A stretch of DNA of 10,992 nt from Methanobrevibacter sp. (GTDB taxonomy: Archaea; Methanobacteriota; Methanobacteria; Methanobacteriales; Methanobacteriaceae), in NCBI GenBank assembly GCA_009784145.1, contig WRCI01000043.1:1-10992 (forward strand). The letters are read 5' to 3'. Position 1 is the first letter of the stretch, and each line of letters begins with the position of its first letter. Positions 1 through 6,911 of the stretch are shown piece by piece. The translations under genes and the position numbers were made by a program. The notes under the pieces are model-generated. The model saw only the letters and a list, made by a program, of their open reading frames with translations. It did no database searches and was not told the origin of the DNA.

Positions 1-464
1 GGAGACGTGAAAAAGTAATTCAAAGAATTGACAGACCTACAAGAATTGATCGTGCTAGGTCTCTTGGTTATAAAGCTAAAAAAGGTTATGTTGTTGTAAG
101 AACCCGAGTACGTCGTGGTGGAAGAAGAAAAAGTCGTTTTACCGCAGGTCGTAGACCAAAACGTATGGGTGTTAAGAAAATAACTCCATCTAAATCTATT
201 CAAAGAATAGCTGAAGAACGTGTAGCTAAAAGATATCCAAATATGGAAGTTTTAAACTCTTATTGGGTTTGGTCTGATGGTAAATTTAAGTTCTTTGAAG
301 TTATTTTAGTAGATCCACAAAGTCCTTCTATTATTAATGATCCTAAAATCAATTGGATTTGTGAAAAACAGCATAAAAGTAGAGCTCTTAGAGGTTTAAC
401 TAGTGCTGGTAAAAAAGGTAGAGGTCGTAAAACAAGAGGAAAAGGATCTGAAAAGAGACATTAA
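1..464 (+). CDS. rpl15e: 50S ribosomal protein L15e, 5'-truncated by window edge
   Basis: This is a structural protein of the archaeal large ribosomal subunit. The frame is open from base 3 and gives 153 residues ending at TAA 462-464. The family is about 190-195 residues, so roughly 40 N-terminal residues lie upstream of the window. Recognisable L15e blocks are [18 protein letters not shown], the basic [11 protein letters not shown] stretch, [38 protein letters not shown], a VDP segment, INWIC and [12 protein letters not shown], followed by a basic tail ending EKRH. The ATG at 165 lies inside the conserved RPKRMGVKK block and is not the true start. In related methanogens this gene adjoins the RNA-binding/RNase P/exosome cluster. 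Here that cluster resumes only at 5643, after two adhesin genes. Identification is secure. Confidence 0.97.
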   Translation, partial: RREKVIQRIDRPTRIDRARSLGYKAKKGYVVVRTRVRRGGRRKSRFTAGRRPKRMGVKKITPSKSIQRIAEERVAKRYPNMEVLNSYWVWSDGKFKFFEVILVDPQSPSIINDPKINWICEKQHKSRALRGLTSAGKKGRGRKTRGKGSEKRH

Positions 465-500
465 AACAAGTTAATTCTTGTTTTTTCTTTTTATTTTCTT
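463..500 (+). terminator. Hairpin plus T-tract after rpl15e
   Basis: AAAACAAG (463-470) pairs perfectly with CTTGTTTT (477-484) around the 6-base loop TTAATT, and a T-rich run follows immediately. The hairpin overlaps the stop codon. The T-rich tract alone would suit archaeal termination; the 8-bp stem makes this the clearest terminator in the window. Further T-rich DNA with two copies of a TTTATTTTTATTTACTTTA-like unit continues to about 560. Confidence 0.75.
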
Positions 501-586
501 TTTATCATATTTTATTTATTTTTATTTACTTTAGTTTATTTTTATTTACTTTAATTTATTTGCCTTCTTTTATTTTATTTATATTA

Positions 587-627
587 TTGACTTTGTCAAA
601 AACTGATGGGGACTGTCAAAAACTGAT
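587..627 (+). promoter_or_regulatory. Duplicated TGTCAAAAACTGAT box, candidate operator
   Basis: Two identical 14-base boxes, TGTCAAAAACTGAT, lie at 594-607 and 614-627. They are 20 bp apart, close to two helical turns, so both would face the same side of the DNA. The first box overlaps a perfect inverted repeat TTGAC-TTT-GTCAA (587-599). The second has only the weaker GAC-T-GTC dyad. The pair ends 14 bp before the TATA-like element at 642. The position suits an activator or repressor site for the adhesin gene at 742. The regulator is unknown, and function is inferred from sequence and position only. Confidence 0.5.
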
Positions 628-635
628 ATATATGG

Positions 636-650
636 CAAAGCTTATATATA
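636..650 (+). promoter_or_regulatory. BRE/TATA-like promoter of the 742 adhesin gene
   Basis: CAAAGC (636-641) is a plausible purine-rich BRE leading into TTATATATA (642-650), a strong archaeal TATA box. Initiation would be expected about 25 bases downstream, near 670-676, leaving a leader of about 70 bases. A short Shine-Dalgarno-like GGAG (727-730) lies 11 bases before the start codon at 742. Confidence 0.6.
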
Positions 651-741
651 ATGAAACACATATATTAACAACATATTAAATTCATTTACAATATGAAATT
701 TATTATTTATTATTGAGCTATATGATGGAGATTTATATTTT

Positions 742-2250
742 ATGAAAAAATTGTTATTCTTAACTACATTTATATTTATATTATTTATAAGTGTAAGTTT
801 TGCTTATTCTGCAGATATTACTACAAAAGATAGTAATGATATTGAAACAAAGGATATTGGAATTGCTAAAACTTCTACAGAAATTGAAAAAGTTACAACA
901 CCTATTGCGACAACTCAATCTATTGCTAATAGTAAGAATTATACTGTTACTGTTAATCATACTAAAGCCGAACAAGGAAAAAATATTACTTTCACAGTTA
1001 CTGTAAAAGATTCTAAAGGTAACCCTGTTGTTAACACTCCATTTGGTTTTACTTTCCGAGGAAGGAGTGATACAATGAAACCATTAGTAGGTCGTCATGT
1101 TGTTGAAAGGACTAATTCTAATGGTGTTTTCTCTGTAACTGTTGACGGGAAAATAACTGCTGGTTGGTTTGATTATTGGGATTTTATAATCTGTGATAGT
1201 GTTGATAGAAATACTGGAGATATTATAGGAGATATATATTATAATAATACTATTGATTTCACTATAAAATCAAATACAACCACTATGACTTTTGATATTT
1301 CTAAATCCAAGGTTTATCAAGGCGAATTTACACAAGTTATAGCTCGAGTTTCTTCAAATGGTATTCCTGTCACACTTGGTTATTTAGTATGGACTTATGC
1401 TGATGGTAAAAGTGTTACAACAAGAATAATTAATGGTTCTTCTATTTTTAATTATAATAGTTATATTTTAGGCAGAAATATAATTAATGTTACATATATT
1501 AGTATAATGGGTCCTTTAGCTATATTGCCAGGTTATGTTATTTCAGATCCTAACATTGTCAAATCATTTAGTATTAATGTTAATAGATTACCTGATCTGG
1601 TAATAGCTAAGATTACACGGTCTGGTAATAATTATAGAGTCACTATTAAAAATATGGGTAAAGGTAGATCTACTAAAACAGAACTTAAACTTTGGTATGT
1701 ATATAAGAAATCTAGACATAAATCTAAAATTATTAATGTTTCTGCTTTACGTGCAGGTCAATCAAAAACATTCACTGTTAAATTCTTTAAATTTAGTACT
1801 CATAAAAACTTTAGGAAATTTGCCCACATAAACCACAATAAAACTGCTTTTGAGAGCAATCATGATAACAACAGGGTAAGTTTTAAAAATGCCCATTATA
1901 ATGGTTTATTACCTGATGTTACAATTACTAAGGTTGTAAGACAAGGAAACAATTATGTAGTTACTATTAGTAACCAAGGATTAGCTTCATCTAAAATATT
2001 TAAAATTGCAATGTGGTATATTGCTAAGAAAAAGGTAAGAGGAGCTGTAGAATCTGATGTTAAGTTTGGTACATATGGTAAAAGATTACCTGCAGGTGCT
2101 TCTATGGATTTAACTATTCCATATCCATTTAAATACAAAACCCATGCAAAATATTTCAAATATATTAGCTTAAATCCTGATAAAAAAGTTAAAGAATTGA
2201 ACTATAAAAATAATCTTGTAAAATTCAAAAATAGCTTTAAGGTTAAATAA
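742..2250 (+). CDS. Secreted adhesin-like protein with Ig-like and CARDB-type modules
   Basis: This is a probable exported cell-surface protein. It starts with a typical Sec signal peptide, MKKLLF followed by a hydrophobic core and a likely cleavage after FAYSA near residue 24. A Thr/Ile-rich linker follows, then two beta-sandwich Ig-like regions (about 66-175 and 178-280). The first has the VTVKDSKGNPV...NSNGVFSVTV pattern of bacterial Ig-like (Big-type) domains. Two CARDB-like modules follow: LPDLVIAK...GNNYRVTIKNMG from residue 283, and LPDVTITK...GNNYVVTISNQG from residue 390. The C-terminal half is strongly basic. No C-terminal membrane anchor or sorting motif is visible, so attachment would have to be non-covalent, perhaps through the basic modules. 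The start is supported by the signal peptide and GGAG at 727-730. The last module resembles the C-terminus of the next gene, so the two likely share an attachment mode. The ligand is unknown. Confidence 0.8.
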   Translation: MKKLLFLTTFIFILFISVSFAYSADITTKDSNDIETKDIGIAKTSTEIEKVTTPIATTQSIANSKNYTVTVNHTKAEQGKNITFTVTVKDSKGNPVVNTPFGFTFRGRSDTMKPLVGRHVVERTNSNGVFSVTVDGKITAGWFDYWDFIICDSVDRNTGDIIGDIYYNNTIDFTIKSNTTTMTFDISKSKVYQGEFTQVIARVSSNGIPVTLGYLVWTYADGKSVTTRIINGSSIFNYNSYILGRNIINVTYISIMGPLAILPGYVISDPNIVKSFSINVNRLPDLVIAKITRSGNNYRVTIKNMGKGRSTKTELKLWYVYKKSRHKSKIINVSALRAGQSKTFTVKFFKFSTHKNFRKFAHINHNKTAFESNHDNNRVSFKNAHYNGLLPDVTITKVVRQGNNYVVTISNQGLASSKIFKIAMWYIAKKKVRGAVESDVKFGTYGKRLPAGASMDLTIPYPFKYKTHAKYFKYISLNPDKKVKELNYKNNLVKFKNSFKVK

Positions 2251-2255
2251 TATCT

Positions 2256-2300
2256 TTGAATTTTTATTATTTTTATTTTATTTTTTATATTTTTTTATAC
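2256..2300 (+). terminator. T-rich termination tract after the first adhesin gene
   Basis: Directly after the stop codon the + strand runs through several blocks of 4-7 T broken by single A or C, without a clear stem. Archaeal RNA polymerase can terminate at oligo-T tracts without a hairpin. Assignment rests on composition and position. Confidence 0.45.
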
Positions 2301-2535
2301 TTTGTTTCTTGGGGATTTTTATTTTTTTTATATTTTTTATTTATATATTTTATACTTTATTTTTATAAAATATTTATTTATTTGATTTATTTTTGTTTAT
2401 AATTTATTTCATACTTTATTTTATATAATATTTGTTTTTATAGTTTATTTTTACATATAACTTATTATTTAAAATATAATAATTTTTATATAACTTTTAT
2501 ATATGATTTATAATTAGTATATAAAATATAATATG

Positions 2536-2602
2536 AGGATATAATTGATATAATATGATGATATAATGGATATAATAGGATATGTATAGGATATAGGATA
2601 TA
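2536..2602 (+). repeat. Degenerate short tandem repeat of a GGATATAAT-like unit
   Basis: About seven imperfect copies of a 9-10 base unit, (A/T)GGATATAAT with variants TGATATAAT and GGATATG, follow each other. Many copies contain a TATA-like core. This may be slippage-driven low-complexity sequence; a role is not evident. Confidence 0.55.
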
Positions 2603-2655
2603 TAAATTAAAAATATTTAGATATAATTATTAGCTAGCTCACCAAATACTAAACT

Positions 2656-2676
2656 TTTTCAAAAGATTTAAATATT
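2656..2676 (+). promoter_or_regulatory. Possible upstream promoter before the 59-bp repeats
   Basis: AAAAGA (2661-2666) followed by TTTAAATA resembles BRE plus TATA. It stands out because the preceding stretch (2635-2665) has mixed composition in an otherwise A/T-only spacer. If used, transcription would begin near 2695 and read all three 59-bp repeats as a leader of about 215 bases. Confidence 0.3.
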
Positions 2677-2695
2677 ATAATGTTTATAGATTTAT

Positions 2696-2860
2696 TTAAT
2701 ATTTTATTAATTGAGCATTCATTCAAATATAAATAGTTATTTTATTTAAGTTTATTAATATTTTATTAATTGAGCATTCATTCAAATATAAATAGTTATT
2801 TTATTTAAGTTTATTAATATTTTATTAATTGAGCATTCATTCAAATATAAATAGTTATTT
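2696..2860 (+). repeat. 59-bp tandem direct repeat, 2.8 copies, upstream of the beta-helix adhesin
   Basis: The unit is repeated at exact 59-bp spacing, with ATTTTATTAATTGAGC at 2701, 2760 and 2819. The third copy breaks off after TAGTTATTT at 2860. The copies are otherwise identical by eye. Each carries GAGCATTCATTCAAATATAAATAG, given here as two parts: GAGCATTCATTC and AAATATAAATAG. The second part is a good TATA box, at 2725, 2784 and 2843. The array ends 50 bp before the start codon at 2911, so the last TATA is well placed for initiation near 2875. This could be a tandem promoter array or a multiplied regulator site; copy number may vary between strains. Confidence 0.85.
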
Positions 2861-2878
2861 ACATTGTTTGAATATAAG

Positions 2879-2941
2879 ATGAGGTTTTTTTTATTCAAAA
2901 AAATTCTCACATGGAGGGTTTTAAAATTTTTGGGAAAATAA
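2879..2941 (+). other. Possible 20-codon leader ORF overlapping the adhesin start
   Basis: An ATG at 2879 opens a short frame beginning MRFFLFKKILT that stops at TAA 2939-2941, 29 bases inside the adhesin gene and in a different frame. It begins a few bases after the predicted transcription start, so leaderless initiation is conceivable. It contains T8 (2885-2892) and A7 (2897-2903) runs. A net +1 change in either run would join it in frame to the adhesin as an 11-residue N-terminal extension. No Shine-Dalgarno sequence is visible. It may simply be a chance ORF. Confidence 0.25.
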
Positions 2942-5259
2942 GTGAAAATAAGGTATTAACTTTGTTTTTAATAGGAATATTAGCTATCTTAGCTATTAGT
3001 ATGCTGGGCGGTGTCAGTGCAGCTAACCAATCTATAAATACTAGCTTTGAAGGTGGGTTGAAAAAAGCTATTGATAATGCTATTACTAATGAAACAATTT
3101 ATATGGCAGGCGGTGTTTATTCTGGAGTAAACAATACTGGATTAGATATAAATAAAAGCATCACTATTGAAGGCATAGGTAATAATGTCACAATTAATGG
3201 AGAAGGAACAAATAATATATTCATTATTAATGGTGGTTATAGAGTTACCTTAAAAAATCTAAATTTAATAAATGGAAATTCTATACGTGATGAATATGGT
3301 GGAGCTATTGAAAATTTAGGTACTCTCACTGTGATTAATTGTCATTTTAATAATAATCAAGCAAAATATGGTGGAGGTGCTATTTATAATTGTTTTGGTA
3401 CTCTTACTATAAGTGATTCTACGTTTACTAATAATGCTGCAGATATTGGGGGAGCTATTGATAATAGGGCGGTTCTCAGTATAATTAATTGTAATTTTAC
3501 TGGCAATCAAGCAGAATCTGGTGGAACTATTTATAATTATCATGATAGTACTTTTACTGCAAGTGGTTCTATTTTTACTGATAATAAAGCTACTAATGGC
3601 GGTGCAATTTTTAATCAAGGTAGTGCTACTTTAAGTTCTTGTACTTTTAATAGTAATCAAGCAATCTTTGGTGGAGCTATTTATAATAATAATAAAAGTA
3701 CTCTCACTATATCAATCTCTAATTTTAACAACAATTATGTAATTACTCATGGTGGAGCTCTTTATAATAATGGCGAAGCTACTCTCAATGTTAGGCGTTC
3801 TACTTTTACTAATAATAAAGCTAATAATGGTGGGGCTTTTTATAATATAGGTACCTCTTCTTTGGACTTTTGTGATTTCATTACTAATAATGCAAACAAT
3901 GGTGGAGCTATTTTTGATTTAGGTACTGTTACTACAAGTAATTCTAATTTTAATAATAATCAAGCTACTAATAACGGTGGAGCTGTATATAATCAGAATA
4001 TTCTTACTATAATTTCTTCTACTTTTACTAATAATCAAGCTACTAATGGTGGAGCTCTTTATAATTACGATTTTAACTTAAATGTTATTAATTCTCTCTT
4101 TACAAACAATAAAGCTACTGTTAATGGTGAGGGAGGAGCTATTTATAATAATGAGGGGTCTCTTACTATTAGAGGTTCTACATTGACTGGTAACCAGGCA
4201 GTATCTGGTGGAGCTATTCGAAATAGGTGGGGTACTCTTACTATATCTAACTGTACTTTTAATAATAACAAAGCAGGCGATTGTGGTGGAGCTATTTACA
4301 TTAATCAAGGGGCTCTTACTATAAGAACTTCTACTTTTACTAATAATAATGCAGTTTTTGGTGGAGCTATTTATAGTTCTGAATATTGTACAGTAAATAT
4401 GATTAGTAGCAACTTGGCTAATAATCAAGCAACCATTCATGGGGGAGCTATTTATCTTAATGATGGGGATAATAAAGTAACTGACTGTATCTTTACTAAT
4501 AATAAAGCTAGTAATCATGGAGGAGCTATTATAATTATGGATGGTCGCCTTACTGTTAGTGGTTCTACTTTTAAAGGCAATCGGGCATTGGGTGGTGGAG
4601 CTATTTATGGTAGTAATATTAAGGTTACTGGTTCTACTTTTAATAGTAATGTAGCTAAAGATTCTGGTGGAGCTATTTATGGATTATCTAGTTTTACTGT
4701 AACTAGTTCTTCTTTTACTAGTAATGTAGCTAACAACAAGGGAGGAGCTATTTTTACTAATGGTGCTACTATATCTGCTTCTACTTTTAATAAAAATAGA
4801 GCTGATCGTGAAGCTGGAGCTATTTATAATGAAAAAGGCACCCTTAAACTTAGTTCAGTTAAATTTAATAATAACTACAAAGGAAAAGTTTATAATACAA
4901 TAGTTAATCTTGGTAGACTTATAAAAAATAATGTTAAAATTTCTCCAACTGATGGTACTAAAGTATTAATTAAAAAACCAGATCTTAAAATAACTAAAGT
5001 AACTAAAAAAGGAAATCATCACTATATCCAAATTAAAAACATTGGTCATAAATCTGCTACTAAAAGCCATTTAGGTATTTATGTTGGTAAAAAGAGAATA
5101 AAATCAGTTAGTGTTAAAGCTATTAAAGCTAAAAAAGAAGTGATTGTTAAGGTTTTAATACCTAAAAAACACAAAAATACTATGAAAACTTTTGTAGGTG
5201 ATGATAAAAAACGTCTTAATGAGATTAGTAGAAAGAATAATTCATTTAAATCTCGATAG
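2911..5259 (+). CDS. Secreted adhesin-like protein with 21 GGAIYN beta-helix repeats and CARDB-like tail
   Basis: This is a large surface or secreted protein. Residues 15-31 form the hydrophobic core of a signal peptide, with probable cleavage after GVSA (residue 37). Residues about 40-125 look like the capping and first turns of a right-handed parallel beta-helix (SITIEGIGNNVTINGEG, RVTLKNLNLING). From residue 130 to about 642 there are 21 repeats of about 25 residues with the pattern GGAIYN...LTIS.STFTNN.A, as in the polymorphic membrane protein (Pmp) repeat family. From about residue 689 (KPDLKITKVTKKGNHHY) a basic CARDB-like module forms the C-terminus, matching the modules of the protein at 742. 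No membrane anchor is seen. The ATG at 2911 is the first in-frame start after a stop at 2875 and gives a good signal peptide, but no close Shine-Dalgarno site precedes it. Asn-rich, turn-stacking repeats suggest adhesion or a cell-envelope role; the target is unknown. Confidence 0.85.
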   Translation: MEGFKIFGKISENKVLTLFLIGILAILAISMLGGVSAANQSINTSFEGGLKKAIDNAITNETIYMAGGVYSGVNNTGLDINKSITIEGIGNNVTINGEGTNNIFIINGGYRVTLKNLNLINGNSIRDEYGGAIENLGTLTVINCHFNNNQAKYGGGAIYNCFGTLTISDSTFTNNAADIGGAIDNRAVLSIINCNFTGNQAESGGTIYNYHDSTFTASGSIFTDNKATNGGAIFNQGSATLSSCTFNSNQAIFGGAIYNNNKSTLTISISNFNNNYVITHGGALYNNGEATLNVRRSTFTNNKANNGGAFYNIGTSSLDFCDFITNNANNGGAIFDLGTVTTSNSNFNNNQATNNGGAVYNQNILTIISSTFTNNQATNGGALYNYDFNLNVINSLFTNNKATVNGEGGAIYNNEGSLTIRGSTLTGNQAVSGGAIRNRWGTLTISNCTFNNNKAGDCGGAIYINQGALTIRTSTFTNNNAVFGGAIYSSEYCTVNMISSNLANNQATIHGGAIYLNDGDNKVTDCIFTNNKASNHGGAIIIMDGRLTVSGSTFKGNRALGGGAIYGSNIKVTGSTFNSNVAKDSGGAIYGLSSFTVTSSSFTSNVANNKGGAIFTNGATISASTFNKNRADREAGAIYNEKGTLKLSSVKFNNNYKGKVYNTIVNLGRLIKNNVKISPTDGTKVLIKKPDLKITKVTKKGNHHYIQIKNIGHKSATKSHLGIYVGKKRIKSVSVKAIKAKKEVIVKVLIPKKHKNTMKTFVGDDKKRLNEISRKNNSFKSR

Positions 5260-5320
5260 TTTTTGAATTATTTTTTATTATTTTTTTATTTATTTTTTTT
5301 TTAATTTATTTTATTTTTTT
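5260..5320 (+). terminator. T-rich termination tract after the beta-helix adhesin
   Basis: The + strand downstream of the stop codon holds repeated runs of 5-10 T, the longest near 5293-5302, with no strong stem. This fits oligo-T-dependent archaeal termination and would isolate the adhesin from the RNase P operon. Confidence 0.5.
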
Positions 5321-5519
5321 CATTTTTTTATATATATATATATATTATAATATACTATAATATTTTTTATACACATTATAATATTTATTATATATAATTT
5401 TATATATTTTATTAATTTATAAAATAATATTAATAAATTATTAATCAATTTTCAGTTTTCTTTTTAAAATAATATTATATAATAGTATTCCTAAATTATA
5501 ATTATTATATATAATTAAA

Positions 5520-5599
5520 TTAAGATAACTTCAATTTAATATATATTAAGATAATTTTATACATATTATATTAAGATTTTTAGACGGTATTATATTAAG
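5520..5599 (+). repeat. Phased TTAAG repeats upstream of the RNA-binding protein gene
   Basis: TTAAG occurs at 5520, 5546, 5571 and 5595, that is at 26-, 25- and 24-bp spacing. The last three share the longer TATTAAG. Flanks are partly conserved, with TTTTATACATAT and TTTCATACATAT. This is a decayed tandem repeat of about 25 bp. It contains the only GC-containing island of the spacer (AGACGG at 5582-5587). Confidence 0.45.
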
Positions 5600-5610
5600 A
5601 AAATTTCATA

Positions 5611-5620
5611 CATATATAAA
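5611..5620 (+). promoter_or_regulatory. TATA box for the 5643 gene, probably leaderless
   Basis: CATATATAAA at 5611-5620 fits an archaeal TATA element. Its centre is about 27 bases before the ATG at 5643, and no Shine-Dalgarno-like purine run lies between. Together these suggest a leaderless or nearly leaderless transcript and support choosing ATG 5643 over the upstream TTG at 5634. Confidence 0.5.
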
Positions 5621-5642
5621 ATTAAAATACTTTTTGATTATT

Positions 5643-6074
5643 ATGATTCATAATATTAGATATAGATTATTTGTTTATAAAAATGAAAATGAAGAAGAAC
5701 TAACTCAAGGATTGAAAAATATTCTTCCAACAGCTAAAATAGATCGTGAAATAGCTGAAGGTGTCTTTGAAGATAAAATAATTATTCTTTCTGGAAAAAT
5801 TGATAATAAAAAAGAAACAAAAGAATTTGCAAATAACCTTTTTAATATCGATAAAGAAGATTTAGAAAAACTATCCAAAGATCTTCACAAAAAAATTGAT
5901 GAAAATGGAAACTTATTTCTTAGATTTTCTAAGAATAGGGCTTGTGAAGAAAAATGGGAAATTTCTGAGTCAGGTGATTCAATTCATCTTAAAATTAAAA
6001 TAGCTACATATCCTGCAAAAAAAGAAATAGCTATTAAATTATTAAATGAAGCTATAAATGAGGTTTTGAATTAA
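5643..6074 (+). CDS. RNA-binding protein, exosome-cluster associated (PF01877/COG1325-like)
   Basis: This is a small protein of the archaeal RNA-binding family usually encoded near exosome and RNase P genes. The exact role is not established; binding of structured RNA is inferred from the family. The 143-residue product matches family length. It begins MIHNIRYRLFVYKNENEEEL, where an early strand is followed by a helix; a central I.ILSGKI segment and an LSKDLHKKIDENGNLFLRFSKN block follow. It ends with the characteristic GDSIHLKIKIATYPAKKEIAIKLL segment, quoted here as GDSIHLKIKI and TYPAKKEIAIKLL. A TTG at 5634 would add three residues, but the ATG at 5643 fits the predicted promoter better. 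Only 42 bases separate it from rnp3, so the two are probably cotranscribed. It sits in the same relative place as in other Methanobacteriales. Confidence 0.75.
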   Translation: MIHNIRYRLFVYKNENEEELTQGLKNILPTAKIDREIAEGVFEDKIIILSGKIDNKKETKEFANNLFNIDKEDLEKLSKDLHKKIDENGNLFLRFSKNRACEEKWEISESGDSIHLKIKIATYPAKKEIAIKLLNEAINEVLN

Positions 6075-6116
6075 ATTATAAATTATTAACTTATTAATTA
6101 TTAAATGGGGTTTTAA

Positions 6117-6911
6117 ATGAAATATTATGATTTAAATCTTAAAGGAACTAATTATCATCAAGATAAAGAGCTTATTTTAGAAGCTCATTATGTAGGTTGG
6201 GATTATCTTAATCTACTTTATTCTCCTTTAGATTATCAAAATGCTATTTCTTACAAAAATGAGTTAATTGAAGATATCAATAATGCTTTGTTGAATAAAA
6301 AACTTAATAATAATAATAATATTGATTTGAATAAAAAACCTATAAAAGAGATTGAAATAGAATTCGGTCTTGAAATAAATCCTAAAAATCAAAATGAACT
6401 AATAAAACTCTCTCGAAAATTTAGGGATAAAACAAAATTCATCTCAGTTTTAGGAGGGGATTTAGTAATAAATCGTAGTGCATGTGAAAATATTAGGGTT
6501 GATATGCTTTCTAGACCATACTATAAACAAAGAACTTGTGGAATCAATCATGTTTTAGCTAAAGAAGCTTATAAAAATAATGTAGCTATTGAGCTTTGTT
6601 TTAATGATATACTTTCTAGTTATCTTAGCTATAGATCTAAAATCATGGCTCATTTTCGTGAAATTATTAAATTACATAAAAAATTTAAATTTCCATTAGT
6701 GATAACCACTGGTGCTTCATCTTTTTGGGATATTAGATCTCCACGAGACATTTCAGCTATATTTAAATATCTTGGTTTATCTGAAAAAGATTTAACTGCT
6801 TGTTTTCATGATTATCCTAAAGTATTAGTTGATTTTAATAATGAACGCGAGAATATGGTTGTTTTAGGTGTAAAAAAGATAAATAAGGGGGATAAAAACA
6901 ATGAAACTTAA
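6117..6911 (+). CDS. rnp3: RNase P protein component 3 (Rpp30 homologue)
   Basis: This is a protein subunit of archaeal ribonuclease P, which removes 5' leaders from pre-tRNA. Rpp30 has a TIM-barrel (PHP-like) fold, pairs with Pop5 and activates the catalytic RNA. Diagnostic segments include YYDLNLKG at the first strand, a GGDLVINRSACENIRVDMLSRP region (VLGGDLVINR at residues 111-120, VDMLSRP at 128-134), CGINHVLAKEAYKNNVAIEL (residues 141-160), PLVITTGASSFWDIRSPRDI (193-212) and a final FKYLGLSEKDL helix. At 264 residues it is somewhat longer than usual, mainly through an Asn/Lys-rich loop at residues about 56-76 encoded in part by a (TAA)5 run near 6305-6320. GGGG at 6107-6110 precedes the ATG by 6 bases. 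Its end overlaps rnp2 by 11 bases, in line with translational coupling of two partner subunits. Confidence 0.93.
   Translation: MKYYDLNLKGTNYHQDKELILEAHYVGWDYLNLLYSPLDYQNAISYKNELIEDINNALLNKKLNNNNNIDLNKKPIKEIEIEFGLEINPKNQNELIKLSRKFRDKTKFISVLGGDLVINRSACENIRVDMLSRPYYKQRTCGINHVLAKEAYKNNVAIELCFNDILSSYLSYRSKIMAHFREIIKLHKKFKFPLVITTGASSFWDIRSPRDISAIFKYLGLSEKDLTACFHDYPKVLVDFNNERENMVVLGVKKINKGDKNNET

Larger units (their letters stand above)
2251..2910. other. 660-bp AT-rich intergenic region
   Basis: No gene, tRNA or mobile element was seen. The spacer starts with T-rich probable termination sequence and continues as low-complexity A/T. It then contains the degenerate GATATAAT repeats, a slightly more complex stretch at 2630-2665, a possible promoter and the 59-bp tandem repeats listed separately. 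Confidence 0.7.
5260..5642. other. 383-bp AT-rich intergenic region
   Basis: No gene was found. The region holds a long T-rich tract just after the adhesin stop, a (TA)n run at 5329-5345, A/T-only sequence, the phased TTAAG repeats and a promoter-like element next to the following gene. Confidence 0.7.

Noticed and set aside
165..464. ATG at 165 as the start of a 99-residue protein
   Set aside because: The same frame is open to base 3 and encodes conserved L15e sequence upstream, so the gene is truncated by the window edge and 165 is an internal Met.
2630..2665. Possible tRNA or tRNA remnant in the mixed-composition stretch
   Set aside because: No clover-leaf arms or GTTCGAATCC-like T-loop could be found on either strand.
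2696..2860. CRISPR-like array or replication-origin iterons
   Set aside because: The 59-bp units are contiguous without spacers, and no Cas or Orc1/Cdc6 gene is nearby; a promoter-linked duplication explains the position better.
3316..4518. Two minus-strand ORFs (3316-3618 and 4078-4518) opposite the beta-helix adhesin
   Set aside because: They mirror the repeated GGAIYN/STFTNN codons on the other strand, giving Ser/Ile/Asn-rich low-complexity translations without family features.
5634..5642. TTG start for the RNA-binding protein gene
   Set aside because: It adds only three residues, has no ribosome binding site, and the TATA element at 5611-5620 would place the transcript start at or after it; ATG 5643 fits a leaderless message.
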